DNA from: Cribrihabitans marinus
Lineage (GTDB): Bacteria; Pseudomonadota; Alphaproteobacteria; Rhodobacterales; Rhodobacteraceae
Assembly (NCBI RefSeq): GCF_900109035.1
Contig: NZ_FNYD01000001.1
Span: 248,001-312,000 of the forward strand
Reading direction: 5' to 3'
Length of the DNA stretch: 64,000 nt
Shown one piece after another: positions 47,406 to 56,317 of the stretch. Every line of letters starts with the position of its first letter. Position 1 is the first letter of the stretch. A program made the translations under genes and the position numbers. A model generated the notes under the pieces. It did not search any database and was not told the DNA's origin. It saw only the letters and a list, made by a program, of their open reading frames with translations.

Positions 47406-48590
47406 ATGTTCCTGCCCTTCTTCGAAAACCTGCGCAAATCCGGTGTTCCGGTCTCGCTGCGCGAATACCTCACCTTCCTTGAGGGCATGAAGGCGGGGCT
47501 GGCCACCTATGACGTCGAGGCGTTCTACTACCTCGCCCGCGTGGCGATGGTGAAGGACGAGCGCAACATCGACAAGTTCGACCGCGCCTTCGCCGCCAGC
47601 TTCAGCGGGCTCGAAGAGATCACGCTGGACCAGGTTATGGAGGCGGTGGACATCCCCGGCGACTGGCTGGAGAAGATGGCCGAGAAGCACCTGAGCGAGG
47701 AGGAAAAGGCCGAGATCGAGGCGATGGGCGGCTTCGACAAGCTGATGGAGACCCTGCGCGAACGGCTGGCCGAACAGCAAAGCCGGCACCAGGGCGGCAG
47801 CAAGTGGATCGGCACCGCCGGCACCTCGCCCTTCGGCGCCTATGGCTACAACCCCGAGGGCGTGCGCATCGGCCAGAAGGAAAGCCGCCACCAGCGCGCG
47901 GTCAAGGTCTGGGACAAGCGCGAGTTCCGCAATCTCGACGACACGGTCGAACTGGGCACCCGCAACATCAAGGTGGCGCTGAAACGCCTGCGCCGCTGGG
48001 CGCGCGAGGGCGCGGCCGAGGAGCTGGACCTGGACGGTACAATCCGCGCAACCGCCGAGCACGGCTATCTGGACGTGAAGACCCGGCCCGAGCGGCACAA
48101 TGCCGTGAAGGTTCTGTTGTTTCTCGATGTTGGCGGCTCTATGGACCCGCATATCAAGGTCGTCGAAGAGCTGTTCTCGGCCGCCCGCGCCGAGTTCAAG
48201 CACCTGGAATACTACTATTTCCACAATTGCCTCTATGAGGGCGTCTGGCGCGACAACCGCCGGCGCTGGAACGCCCAGACGCTCACGCAAGAAGTGCTGC
48301 GCACCTATGGGCCAGACTACAAGTGCATTTTCGTGGGCGATGCCTCGATGAGCCCCTACGAGATCGCCTATCCCGGCGGCGCCAACGAGCACTGGAACCA
48401 GGAAGCGGGCCAGGTCTGGCTCGACCGCGCCCGCTCGCAATGGCCGGACAACCTCTGGATCAACCCGGTGCCCGAGAAATACTGGGACTACACCCATTCG
48501 ATCGGCATGATCCGCGAGATCTTTGCCGACCAGATGGTGCCGATGACGCTGGAAGGGCTGGAACGCGGGATGCGCATGCTCAGCCGCTAG
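47406..48590 (+). CDS. VWA domain protein (CoxE/YehP-like)
   Basis: A 394-aa cytoplasmic protein. The N-terminal MFLPFFENLRKSGVPVSLREYLTFLEGMKAGL and FYYLARVAMVKDERNIDKFDRAF are typical of the CoxE-like family. The VWA domain begins at VKVLLFLDVGGSMDPH, with the MIDAS sequence DVGGS in place of the usual DxSxS, so the first serine is replaced by glycine. FVGDASMSPYEI supplies a later metal-site Asp. It is the probable partner of the MoxR ATPase at 44450. Confidence 0.9.
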   Translation: MFLPFFENLRKSGVPVSLREYLTFLEGMKAGLATYDVEAFYYLARVAMVKDERNIDKFDRAFAASFSGLEEITLDQVMEAVDIPGDWLEKMAEKHLSEEEKAEIEAMGGFDKLMETLRERLAEQQSRHQGGSKWIGTAGTSPFGAYGYNPEGVRIGQKESRHQRAVKVWDKREFRNLDDTVELGTRNIKVALKRLRRWAREGAAEELDLDGTIRATAEHGYLDVKTRPERHNAVKVLLFLDVGGSMDPHIKVVEELFSAARAEFKHLEYYYFHNCLYEGVWRDNRRRWNAQTLTQEVLRTYGPDYKCIFVGDASMSPYEIAYPGGANEHWNQEAGQVWLDRARSQWPDNLWINPVPEKYWDYTHSIGMIREIFADQMVPMTLEGLERGMRMLSR

Positions 48591-49074
48591 GATCTTCGCC
48601 AGGTTCCCGCAGATGCGCCTGGATCATGGCCTCGAACCGCTGCTGCAGTTCCGTCTGGTCCGCGGCCCGGATCGTCGGGTCCAGCAGGATCGTGCCGAGG
48701 AACAGCGCATAGTCCATCCGGGCCAGGGCCGGCGCCTCCGTCCCGGCCAGCCCGAACCGCGCCGAGAAGAGCGCCGCCATCACATCCTGTCGGGCCGCAT
48801 CCGTCTCGGCCAGGATCGCGGCGATCTCCGGCGCGCGCCGGGCCAGTTCCCGCATGCCGATCTCGAGCCGGAAGTCGATCCGGGCCACCGCATCCGACAG
48901 CGCTCTGAACGCCTCGGGACTCGGTGGGCCATCGTCCAGCACCGCGATCACCTCCTCCATCTGGCGCTGCCGCCATTCCTGCGTCAGCGCGGCCAGGAAA
49001 CCGCCGTGATTGCTGAAATGATGGTAGAACGACCCTCGCGTCCGCCCTGAAGCGGTAGGCTTGCATGTCGGGTC
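48580..49074 (-). pseudogene. TetR-family regulator remnant lacking its DNA-binding N-terminus
   Basis: The open frame begins only just before TRGSFYHHFSNHGGFLAALTQEW, which is the end of a TetR helix-turn-helix, and continues through a full ligand-binding domain (MEEVIAVLDD ... AQAHLREPG-type end). The first 30 or so residues, with helices 1-2 of the HTH, are absent: a TGA stops the frame at 49075-49077 and neither other frame encodes them. An internal ATG at 48960 would give a 126-aa DNA-binding-deficient protein. A typical TetR operator survives 25 nt upstream, suggesting a local deletion. Confidence 0.7.
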
Positions 49075-49099
49075 TCACTTCCCGATTGCGTTGGGGCCA

Positions 49100-49119
49100 A
49101 CCATACCAGTTTGTATGGT
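49100..49119. promoter_or_regulatory. TetR-type operator near the broken tetR
   Basis: ACCATAC-CAGTTT-GTATGGT is a perfect 7-bp inverted repeat with a 6-bp spacer. It lies between the tetR remnant and the M48 peptidase gene (start at 49191), the usual place for an autoregulatory TetR operator controlling a divergent target. Confidence 0.65.
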
Positions 49120-49190
49120 CGGCACACATTGACCGGCCGATCCGTCCCTGCCCACTTGCCCTGCCCGCCGCATCGTCCCATATCTTGCTA

Positions 49191-49880
49191 ATGCTCAAGC
49201 TGACGCCGATCCTGCTGGCCATCGCCTATGCCGTCGTGATGTATCGCATCTCGGTCTGGCGCACCCATCGGGATCTCGATGCGCGCTCGACGGAACTCGC
49301 CGATCCCAGGCTCAAGCGGCTGACCGACCGGCTGGCGGCAGCGCTGAACATCGCGCGGGTGCCGGTCTATATCTACGAGATCGACCCGGTAAACGGGCTG
49401 GCCGCGCCGGATGGGCGGATCTTCATCACGCGGGGGTTCTACCGGAAATTCCAGAACGGCGAGGTCAGCGCCGAGGAAATGGCCAGCGTGATCGCGCATG
49501 AGCTGGGCCATGTCGCGCTGGGACATGCGCGGCGTCGGATGATCGACTTCTCGGGCCAGAACGCGCTGCGCACGGCGCTGATCCTGGTGCTGAACCGGTT
49601 CATCCCGCTGATCGGCGTGTGGATCGCCAACGGGCTCACAGCGCTCCTGGCCTCGCGCCTGTCGCGCGGCGACGAATACGAGGCGGACGAATATGCCGCC
49701 GCGCTGCTGACCAAGGCAGGGATCGGCATCGAGCCGCAGAAATCGCTGTTCCGCAAGCTGGAAACCCTGACCCAGGCCCGCGCGGGCGTCGTCCCGGCCT
49801 GGCTGATGAGCCACCCCAAGACCGATGAGCGCATCGCCGCGCTGGAACGGCTGGAGACGCGCTGGTCGGATGGCGGCTAG
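49191..49880 (+). CDS. M48 family metallopeptidase
   Basis: A 229-aa zinc peptidase related to HtpX/Oma1. One N-terminal TM helix (LTPILLAIAYAVVMYRISVW) anchors the protein. The zinc site is HELGHVALGH (HExxH), with the downstream EYEADEYAA giving the third ligand Glu. A hydrophobic segment LILVLNRFIPLIGVWIANGLTALLA lies between them. ATG at 49191 was chosen because it gives the expected membrane anchor; no strong ribosome-binding site is visible. Confidence 0.88.
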   Translation: MLKLTPILLAIAYAVVMYRISVWRTHRDLDARSTELADPRLKRLTDRLAAALNIARVPVYIYEIDPVNGLAAPDGRIFITRGFYRKFQNGEVSAEEMASVIAHELGHVALGHARRRMIDFSGQNALRTALILVLNRFIPLIGVWIANGLTALLASRLSRGDEYEADEYAAALLTKAGIGIEPQKSLFRKLETLTQARAGVVPAWLMSHPKTDERIAALERLETRWSDGG

Positions 49881-49950
49881 GGCCGCGCCGGCCGGAGCGA
49901 GGAACCAGCCCCGCCGAGACACTTCCGGCCCGACGAAGCGGGATCCCGCG

Positions 49951-50493
49951 TCAGCTGGCCAGGGCCTTGCCCAGCCGTGGCAGGCGGGCCTTGCGGAGCA
50001 GGTTGCGCAGCGTCCAGTCCTGACCGGAGAGGCGGTTGGCCTCGGCCAGGACCCGCGCGGCGACAGCCCCCACCCCCTCGGGATCGTCCAGCCAGATCCG
50101 GTGCAGCAGCGCGTCGGGGTCGATCCGCTCCAGCCCCTCCTCGGCCAGGATGTTGCGCGGGAAATCGCGGGCGTTGAGCGTGACGATCACATCCGCCGAA
50201 CCGGCCACCGCCACCGCCAGGACATGCAGGTCGGCGGGATCCGGCAGCCACAGCCGCGCCTCGATCCCCGGCGCCGGCGGCAGTTCGGCCGCGGGCCAGG
50301 CGGCACGGGTCAGCGCGATCTCGGCGCGCGCCTGCGCCTCGCCCTGCGGGCCCAGCTTGCGCGCCGCGCGCGCCCATTCCTCGAGGATGCGGCCCGACCA
50401 GAGGGGCGCGAAATGGCCAAGCCCGGCGGCGCCCAGCAGCATCTCGCGCATCACCGTGGGATAGATCACGCAGGTGTCCAGAACCGCCCTCAC
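49951..50493 (-). CDS. PIN domain protein
   Basis: A 180-aa PIN-fold putative ribonuclease. The acidic metal residues are seen in MRAVLDTCVIYP (Asp6), in ILEEWARAARKL and in GSADVIVTLNARDFP. No antitoxin gene is adjacent; instead the start overlaps the end of the rRNA methyltransferase gene by four bases, so it belongs to an RNA-modification transcript rather than an evident toxin-antitoxin pair. Confidence 0.85.
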   Translation of the reverse strand: MRAVLDTCVIYPTVMREMLLGAAGLGHFAPLWSGRILEEWARAARKLGPQGEAQARAEIALTRAAWPAAELPPAPGIEARLWLPDPADLHVLAVAVAGSADVIVTLNARDFPRNILAEEGLERIDPDALLHRIWLDDPEGVGAVAARVLAEANRLSGQDWTLRNLLRKARLPRLGKALAS

Positions 50494-51698
50494 AGCCGGA
50501 AGAACACGGCCTTGAGGTAGCCCGACTCGGCCAGCTGCGGCAGCTGCGGGTGGTCCGGCCCGGCAAAGCCGGTATGAATCAGCTGCGCCCGCCGCCCGGC
50601 ACGGCCGATTCCGCGGGCCGAAGCGTCGCGGAACCGCGACAGGTCGGCGGCATGCGAACAGGAGCAGAGCCCGAGATACCCGTCCGGCGCCACCAGCGGC
50701 GCGGCCAGGCGCGCGATGCGCTCATAGGCGCGCAGCCCGGCCTCGAGCGCCTGGCGGTTGGGCGCAAAGGCGGGCGGATCGCAGATCACCACGTCGAATT
50801 GCTGCCCATCGGCGGCCAGCGCGGCCAGCGTCTCGAAGGCGTCGCCCTGCCGGGTCTCAAACCGGTCGGCATGGCCCGAGGCCTGCGCCCCCTGCGCCGC
50901 CAGGGCCAGCGCCGGGGCCGAGCCGTCGACGCCGAGCGCGTTGCCGGCGCCGGCGGTCAGCATCGCAAGGGCGAAGCCGCCGACATGGCAGAACACGTCC
51001 AGCACCCGCGCGCCGGGCCGGACAAGGCCGGCGGCAAAGGCATGATTGGCGCGCTGGTCGTAGAACAGGCCGGTCTTCTGTCCGCCCGTCAGGTCGGCCA
51101 TGTAGACCGCCCCGTTCATGTGCACCTGTACCGGCCCGTCCGGCGCCTGCCCGCGCAGCACCGCGCCCCGGTCGTCCAGCCCCTCGGGCGCCCGCGCCCG
51201 GCCCGAGGCGTTCTTGAGCACCGTATCGATACCGGTGGCGTCGACCAGCGCCTCGGTCAGAGGCTCGAGGAGCCGCTCGGCCCAGGCGGCGTTGGGCTGG
51301 ATCACGCAGGTATCGCCGAAGCGGTCGATCACAACGCCGGGCAGCCCGTCCGCCTCGGCGTGGACCAGCCGGTAGAACGGGGCGCCGAACACCTGCACAC
51401 GCAGCGCCAGCGCCCGGTCCAGCCGCGCCGCGAACCAGTCGCGGTCGATCACCGCCCCGGGATCGGGATCCAGCATCCGGCACAGGATCCGCGAGCCGGG
51501 ATTGACCGCGACCAGCCCAAGCGGATTGCGCTTGTCATCCTCAAGCACGGCCAGGCTGCCGGGTGCGATCCGGCGGGTGCGGCGGTCGGTCACGACCTCG
51601 TTGTCATAGGCCCAGGGAAAGCCGTGGCGCAGGGCACGCGCATTGGCCTTTGGCTTGAGGCGCACGGTCGGTCGGGTCGCGGGATCGGGGGATGTCAT
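50490..51698 (-). CDS. rlmI: Class I rRNA methyltransferase (RlmI-like)
   Basis: A 402-aa 23S rRNA (cytosine-C5) methyltransferase. An N-terminal PUA domain (RLKPKANARALRHGFPWAYDNEV ... GSLAVLEDDKRNPLGLVAVNPGSRI) precedes the SAM domain: TGLFYDQRANHAFAAG, VLDVFCHVGGFALAMLTAGA (motif I), FDVVICDPPAFAPNRQALEAG (motif IV) and LGLCSCSHAADLSRF (motif VI with the catalytic Cys pair). ATG at 51698 gives the family N-terminus. Confidence 0.9.
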   Translation of the reverse strand: MTSPDPATRPTVRLKPKANARALRHGFPWAYDNEVVTDRRTRRIAPGSLAVLEDDKRNPLGLVAVNPGSRILCRMLDPDPGAVIDRDWFAARLDRALALRVQVFGAPFYRLVHAEADGLPGVVIDRFGDTCVIQPNAAWAERLLEPLTEALVDATGIDTVLKNASGRARAPEGLDDRGAVLRGQAPDGPVQVHMNGAVYMADLTGGQKTGLFYDQRANHAFAAGLVRPGARVLDVFCHVGGFALAMLTAGAGNALGVDGSAPALALAAQGAQASGHADRFETRQGDAFETLAALAADGQQFDVVICDPPAFAPNRQALEAGLRAYERIARLAAPLVAPDGYLGLCSCSHAADLSRFRDASARGIGRAGRRAQLIHTGFAGPDHPQLPQLAESGYLKAVFFRL

Positions 51699-51775
51699 CT
51701 GGGCCTGCCGTCGTGTGGGATCTGAGGGCTGCTTACCGCATGGCTCGGCAAGGATACAGAGCCGGTGTGCACCGC

Positions 51776-52051
51776 TCAGCCCCGCGGCCGCGACCGCCAG
51801 CCGCCCCGCCGGCGCGGCGCATCCGTCCGGCCCAACCCTTGCCTCAGAACCTCGGTCATCGGATGATCGGGGTGGTCGGCAGCAAAGCGCATGTGCAGCG
51901 CGCGCAACGCCTGTGCCTGGTCCAGGCCCTCGGGCAGGCTCAAGGCCCAGTCCAGAAAGATGCTCCGGCATTCGGCCGCGCCGATACCCTCGATGCGATA
52001 GGCCTCGCGGATCAGCCCCTTGGGATCCGAAGTGTCCTCAGTCCTGGTCAT
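51776..52051 (-). CDS. Small conserved-type protein downstream of glnE
   Basis: A 91-aa protein starting MTRTEDTSDPKGLIREAYRI. It has a helical core (GIGAAECRSIFLDWALSLPEG, LDQAQALRALHMRFAADHPDHPMTEVL) and an Arg/Gly-rich basic tail (RRRGGWRSRPRG). GGCAGG directly precedes the ATG and the gene overlaps the end of glnE by 14 bases, so co-translation is likely. I do not recognise the family. Confidence 0.75.
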   Translation of the reverse strand: MTRTEDTSDPKGLIREAYRIEGIGAAECRSIFLDWALSLPEGLDQAQALRALHMRFAADHPDHPMTEVLRQGLGRTDAPRRRGGWRSRPRG

Positions 52052-54833
52052 CCTGCCCCCTTCCGACCGCCGCGTCGATCGCCGCCGCCGCCTGTTCATA
52101 GCTGTCCTCCAGCGCGGCCTGCAGTGCCGCGATATCGTCATACCCTGCCGCCCGGCACAGGAAAGCCGCGCCGCCCTCGCCCAGATCCTCGGCCTTGAGC
52201 AGCTCGGGCGAGAGCAGCCGGGCGGCGCTTTGCACCGACCAGTAGAGCGCGTGGGCCTCGCGCAGAAGATCGGCGACGTCCGGGGTCAGCCAGCCTGTGT
52301 CGACCCCGGCCAACAGGCCAGCCCCCACCCCGCGCGCCGGGCTGCCGGCCAGCAGGGCACCGGCCTGGGCCACCAGCTCGACATCCATCATCCGCCCGGC
52401 CCCGGTCTTGGCGTCCCAGACACCGGCGGGCGACTTGGCGGCGGCCAGGCGGCCGCGCATCCGGGCGACCTCGTGCAGCACCTTCGCTCGGTCGCGTGGA
52501 CGCGCCAGCAATTCCGCCCGGAACCCCTCGATATCCTCGGCCAGACCCGCATCACCGGCCAGCACCCGCGCGCGGGTCAGGGCCAGGTGTTCCCAGACCC
52601 AGGCCTCGTTTTGCTGGTAATGGGTGAAGCTGGCCCAGCTGGTCGCAACCGGACCCTGGTTGCCCGACGGGCGCAGCCGCATGTCGACCTCGTAGAGCCG
52701 CCCCTGCGACATCCGCGCGGTCAGCGCGGTGATCAGCGCCTGGGTCAGCCGGGCATAATACGGCCGCGGCGTGAGCGGGCGCTTGCCCTCCGACCCTTCC
52801 GAGCCCTGCGGATCGTAGATCAGGATCAGGTCCAGGTCCGATCCCGCGTGGATCCGCCCCGCGCCCAGCGATCCCATGCCCAGCACCGCGGCCCCGCGCC
52901 CGGGCGGCGGGCCGTGCTTGGCGGCGAATTGCGCCACGACCACGGGCAGGATGGCGGTGATCACGGCGCCGGCCAGTTCGGCGTACTGCGCCCCGGCCTG
53001 CGCCCCGTCGATGAGCCCGCGCAGGTGATGCACACCGATGCGGAATTTCCATTCCTTCGACCAGCGTCGGGCCATGTCGAGCCGGGTCTCATAGTCGGTC
53101 TCGTCCGCCAGGCGTTCGGTCAGGTCCGCCTCGAGCGCCGCCTGCCCCGGCCAATCGGCGAAGAAATCGCCGCCGATCACCGCGTCGAACACCGCCGAGT
53201 TGCGCGACAGGTATCCCGCCAGCGCGTTCGACGTGCCGACGATGTCCACCAGCAGATCGACCAGCTGCGAATTGGCCTCGAAGAGCGAGAAGAGCTGCAC
53301 GCCGGCGGGCAGCCCGGCCAGGAACCCGTCCAGCGCCAGAAGCGCCTCCTCGGGCTTCGCGCAGCGCGCGAGCCGCGACAGCAGTTCGGGCTTGAGCCGC
53401 TCGAAGATCTGCCGGCCGCGCGTCGAGCGCAATGCCGGATAGCTGGGCCAGCGCGCCAGGACCGAGGCGTCGAATTCCACCTCGGCCGGCTCGGGCGCGG
53501 GCGGCGGCGCGGCATCGGGGGCAAAAAACCCCTCGGTCAGCTCGTGAACCTCGGTCAGACGGCGGGTCAGCGTTTCCTCCAGCGCCGCCCGGTCCATGTC
53601 CATCAGGCAGGCTATACGTTCGATCCCGTCGGCGCTGGTCGGCATCGTGTGGCTCTGCGCGTCATGCACCATCTGGATGCGGTGCTCGACCTCGCGATGG
53701 GCGCGGTAGTGCGCGCTCAGCTTGTCGGTGACATCCTCGGGCACCCACCCCTTTTCGGCCAGCGCCGCCAGCCCGTCGACAGTCCCGCGCACGCGCAGAT
53801 CGGGATCTCGGCCGCCGGCGATCAGTTGCCGGGTCTGAGTGAAGAACTCGATCTCGCGAATGCCGCCCCGGCCCAGCTTCATGTCATGACCCGGAACCTT
53901 CAGCGCGCCGCCGGTGCCCTTGTTCTCGCGGATGCGCAGGCGCATGTCATGGGCGTCCTGGATCGCGGCGAAATCCAGATGCCGCCGCCAGACGAACGGG
54001 CGCAGTTCGGCCAGGAACCGCTCGCCCGCGCCGATATCGCCGGCGCAGGGCCGCGCCTTGATATAGGCCGCGCGCTCCCATGTCCGGCCCAGGCTTTCGT
54101 AGTAGCGCTCGGCCGCCTCCATCGACAGGCAGACCGGCGTGACCGCCGGGTCGGGCCGCAGCCGCAGATCGGTGCGGAACACGTAGCCATCCGCGGTCTT
54201 GTCCGACAACGTGGCGCAGAGGTTGCGGGTCGCGCGGACCATCATCTGCCGCGCCTCGTGGAAATCGTCGGGCGCATAGCGTGTCTCGTCGAAAAGCGCG
54301 ATCAGGTCGATATCCGAGCTGTAGTTCAGCTCATGCGCGCCCATCTTGCCCATCGCCATCAGCACCAGGCCGGCGGCGCCCTCCAGATCGTCCCCGCCCT
54401 GCCCCGGCAGCTTGTTGCGGCGGAGCAGCGTGGCAATCTCGGCCCGCGCGGCCAGATCGACCGCCAGCCCGGCAAAATCGGTCAGCAGGCCGGTCACGCG
54501 CTCCAGCGGCCAGGCGCCGGACAGGTCCGCCAGCGCGGTCAGCAGCGCCAGGCGCCGCTTGGCCCGGCGCAGCCCCGGGCGCAGCTGGTCAGGCTCCAGC
54601 GCGCGGCAGTCGTCCATGATCGCACTCGCCGCGGCATCGGGATCCGACAGCGCCTCGGGCAGCCAGCCTGCCTCGCGTGCGACAAGACTGCCCAGATAGG
54701 GGCTGGATCCGGCCGCCCCCTCGACGAGCGCGGCCAGATCGCCGGTCAGCTCGGGCACTTTCTCGCGTGCCTCCTGCCCCAGCGCGGGGTCGTAGGGGCG
54801 CGGAAGGCGGGTGATCTTCAACGTCTCGGACAT
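52038..54833 (-). CDS. glnE: Bifunctional glutamine synthetase adenylyltransferase/deadenylylase
   Basis: A 931-aa enzyme that adenylylates and deadenylylates GlnA according to PII state. Both nucleotidyltransferase domains are intact: the N-terminal (deadenylylase) GKMGAHELNYSSDIDLIALFD with VFRTDLRLRPDPAVTPV, and the C-terminal (adenylylase) GMGSLGAGRIHAGSDLDLILIYD with EVDMRLRPSGNQGPVA. Length matches the 946-aa E. coli protein. ATG at 54833 (MSETLKITRLPRPYD) was preferred to the open extension upstream, which lacks homology. Confidence 0.96.
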   Translation of the reverse strand: MSETLKITRLPRPYDPALGQEAREKVPELTGDLAALVEGAAGSSPYLGSLVAREAGWLPEALSDPDAAASAIMDDCRALEPDQLRPGLRRAKRRLALLTALADLSGAWPLERVTGLLTDFAGLAVDLAARAEIATLLRRNKLPGQGGDDLEGAAGLVLMAMGKMGAHELNYSSDIDLIALFDETRYAPDDFHEARQMMVRATRNLCATLSDKTADGYVFRTDLRLRPDPAVTPVCLSMEAAERYYESLGRTWERAAYIKARPCAGDIGAGERFLAELRPFVWRRHLDFAAIQDAHDMRLRIRENKGTGGALKVPGHDMKLGRGGIREIEFFTQTRQLIAGGRDPDLRVRGTVDGLAALAEKGWVPEDVTDKLSAHYRAHREVEHRIQMVHDAQSHTMPTSADGIERIACLMDMDRAALEETLTRRLTEVHELTEGFFAPDAAPPPAPEPAEVEFDASVLARWPSYPALRSTRGRQIFERLKPELLSRLARCAKPEEALLALDGFLAGLPAGVQLFSLFEANSQLVDLLVDIVGTSNALAGYLSRNSAVFDAVIGGDFFADWPGQAALEADLTERLADETDYETRLDMARRWSKEWKFRIGVHHLRGLIDGAQAGAQYAELAGAVITAILPVVVAQFAAKHGPPPGRGAAVLGMGSLGAGRIHAGSDLDLILIYDPQGSEGSEGKRPLTPRPYYARLTQALITALTARMSQGRLYEVDMRLRPSGNQGPVATSWASFTHYQQNEAWVWEHLALTRARVLAGDAGLAEDIEGFRAELLARPRDRAKVLHEVARMRGRLAAAKSPAGVWDAKTGAGRMMDVELVAQAGALLAGSPARGVGAGLLAGVDTGWLTPDVADLLREAHALYWSVQSAARLLSPELLKAEDLGEGGAAFLCRAAGYDDIAALQAALEDSYEQAAAAIDAAVGRGQDDQD

Positions 54834-54910
54834 AGGCGCAAATAGCGCAGCAGTGTTGCGTTTCGTCAATGCGTCGGATCGGCTTTCGGCCTTGTGCGAG
54901 GCCCGGCCGG

Positions 54911-55096
54911 TCAGAGCAGGCTGGCGCCCAGTCCGATCAAAAGCGCCCAGATCGCGATGCCGAAAACCAGCGCGGCCAGGATCCACCAGCCGGCCCGCAG
55001 CCGCCACGGGCCGCGGGTCGTCCGGTTGTCATTGCGGTCGCCTGGGTCCAAGATCGTCCACCTGTGCCGGCTCAGCTGCGATGATCCACGCATCAT
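54911..55096 (-). CDS. Small single-TM protein
   Basis: A 61-aa protein (MMRGSSQLSRHRWTILDPGD start) with a polar N-terminus (RNDNRTTRGPWRLRAG) and one C-terminal TM helix (WWILAALVFGIAIWALLIGLGASLL). An ATG 22 codons upstream would give 83 aa. The start is uncertain because the ribosome-binding sequence is weak. It lies 77 nt ahead of glnE on the same strand. Function unknown. Confidence 0.6.
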   Translation of the reverse strand: MMRGSSQLSRHRWTILDPGDRNDNRTTRGPWRLRAGWWILAALVFGIAIWALLIGLGASLL

Positions 55097-55288
55097 ACCG
55101 GCCGTCTCTATCTGAGTCTGGTTAATTCCCGCCTTCGAAACAAGCCGGTCACTCGCATTCAATGGAACGCCGGGCCGGCTGAAAAAATGTAAATCTTTTT
55201 TACATCGTCCCCTTGAACCTCGTCCCTGCCTTCCCCAGATTGTGTCATGTGAAGACCATTTACATTTACCCGATCTGGAGAGAGCGCA

Positions 55289-55714
55289 ATGACCACACTG
55301 ACCGAAACCGCATCAGCCCCGTCGCATCCGGGTTGGCTGCACCGCACCGAATCCTGGCTCGACAGCAAGGGGAAAGGCGCCTGGATCGCCGCGATGGTCC
55401 TGGGTTTCGTCTTCTTCTGGCCGATCGGCCTCGCCCTTCTGTGCTACATGATCTGGAGCAAACGCATGTTTGGAAAGTCCTGCCGCAACCGCAAGAGCTG
55501 GTCCCAGGGGATCAACGCGATGAAACCGTCGGGCAACTCGGCCTTCGACGCCTACAAGGCGGACACGCTGGCCCGGTTGGAACGTGAACAGCACGATTTC
55601 GAGTCCTTCCTCGAGCGGCTTCGCGAGGCCAAGGACAAGGCCGAGTTCGACCAGTTCATGAACGAACGCGCCAAGGCCAACCGCGACGGCGAGCCCGAGG
55701 AGGACGCCTCCTGA
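55289..55714 (+). CDS. DUF2852 family membrane protein
   Basis: A 141-aa protein. After a short polar N-terminus (residues 1-28) comes a TM helix (AWIAAMVLGFVFFWPIGLALLCYMIW), then a basic stretch, and a C-terminal coiled coil (FDAYKADTLARLEREQHDFESFLERLREAKDKAEFDQFM), the typical DUF2852 layout. GGAGAGAGC precedes the ATG. Function unknown. Confidence 0.85.
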   Translation: MTTLTETASAPSHPGWLHRTESWLDSKGKGAWIAAMVLGFVFFWPIGLALLCYMIWSKRMFGKSCRNRKSWSQGINAMKPSGNSAFDAYKADTLARLEREQHDFESFLERLREAKDKAEFDQFMNERAKANRDGEPEEDAS

Positions 55715-55788
55715 GCCGGCACGCAACCCTTCCGGACCCCCGCGCGGGGTCCGGCCCAGTCACCGAGCATGTCACGGAGCATGACGAG

Positions 55789-56226
55789 ATGAGTTTCCTT
55801 CCCGACCCCGACCGCCAGCCGGATTTCTACCGGTCCGTCACCGCCAAGCGGTTCTTCGCATGGGTGTTCGACACCGTGGTCATCATCCTGCTGAGCCTGA
55901 TCGCTGTGGTGTTCACCGCCTTCATCGGGGCCTTCTTCTTCGCCGCGCTCTACCTGCTGGTCGGCTTCGTCTATCGCACCGTGACGATCGCGTCCGGCTC
56001 CGGCACCTGGGGAATGCGCTTTGTCGGCATCGAACTGCGCGACGCCCGCGGCGCGCGGCTGGACGGCTCCCTGGCGCTGGCCCACACGCTGGGTTACACC
56101 GTGTCGATGGCCATCCCGGTGCTGCAGGTGATTTCGGTCCTGATGATGGTGCTGGGTTCGCGCGGACAGGGGCTCACCGACGCAGTCCTGGGCACCGTCG
56201 CGCTCAACCGGCGCGTGCTGGCCTGA
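55789..56226 (+). CDS. RDD family membrane protein
   Basis: A 145-aa inner-membrane protein with an RDD domain. The defining Arg-Asp-Asp-like pattern is KRFFAWVFDTVVI, followed by two further hydrophobic segments (FTAFIGAFFFAALYLLVGFVYRTV, LGYTVSMAIPVLQVISVLMMVLG) and GTWGMRFVGIELRDARG between them. It is probably co-transcribed with the DUF2852 gene 74 nt upstream. The transport role of such domains is unproven. Confidence 0.87.
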   Translation: MSFLPDPDRQPDFYRSVTAKRFFAWVFDTVVIILLSLIAVVFTAFIGAFFFAALYLLVGFVYRTVTIASGSGTWGMRFVGIELRDARGARLDGSLALAHTLGYTVSMAIPVLQVISVLMMVLGSRGQGLTDAVLGTVALNRRVLA

Positions 56227-56317
56227 CCTTCCGGCCCCTCGCTGGGGCCGGGATTCCCGTCTTGGCGGGGTCTGAATCGGTTGTTATCATCCGGCCAGAC
56301 AACGATCCGGAACCCTC

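Noticed and set aside
49065-49190. 42-codon N-terminal extension of the M48 peptidase
   Set aside because: It would run through the TetR-type operator and places the membrane anchor internally; the ATG at 49191 gives a normal N-terminal TM helix.
49951-50493. PIN protein as a VapC toxin
   Set aside because: No small antitoxin frame adjoins it, and it is coupled to an rRNA methyltransferase gene.
52020-54845. A 941-codon rightward open frame
   Set aside because: It mirrors glnE on the other strand and has low-complexity composition; glnE has both nucleotidyltransferase signatures.
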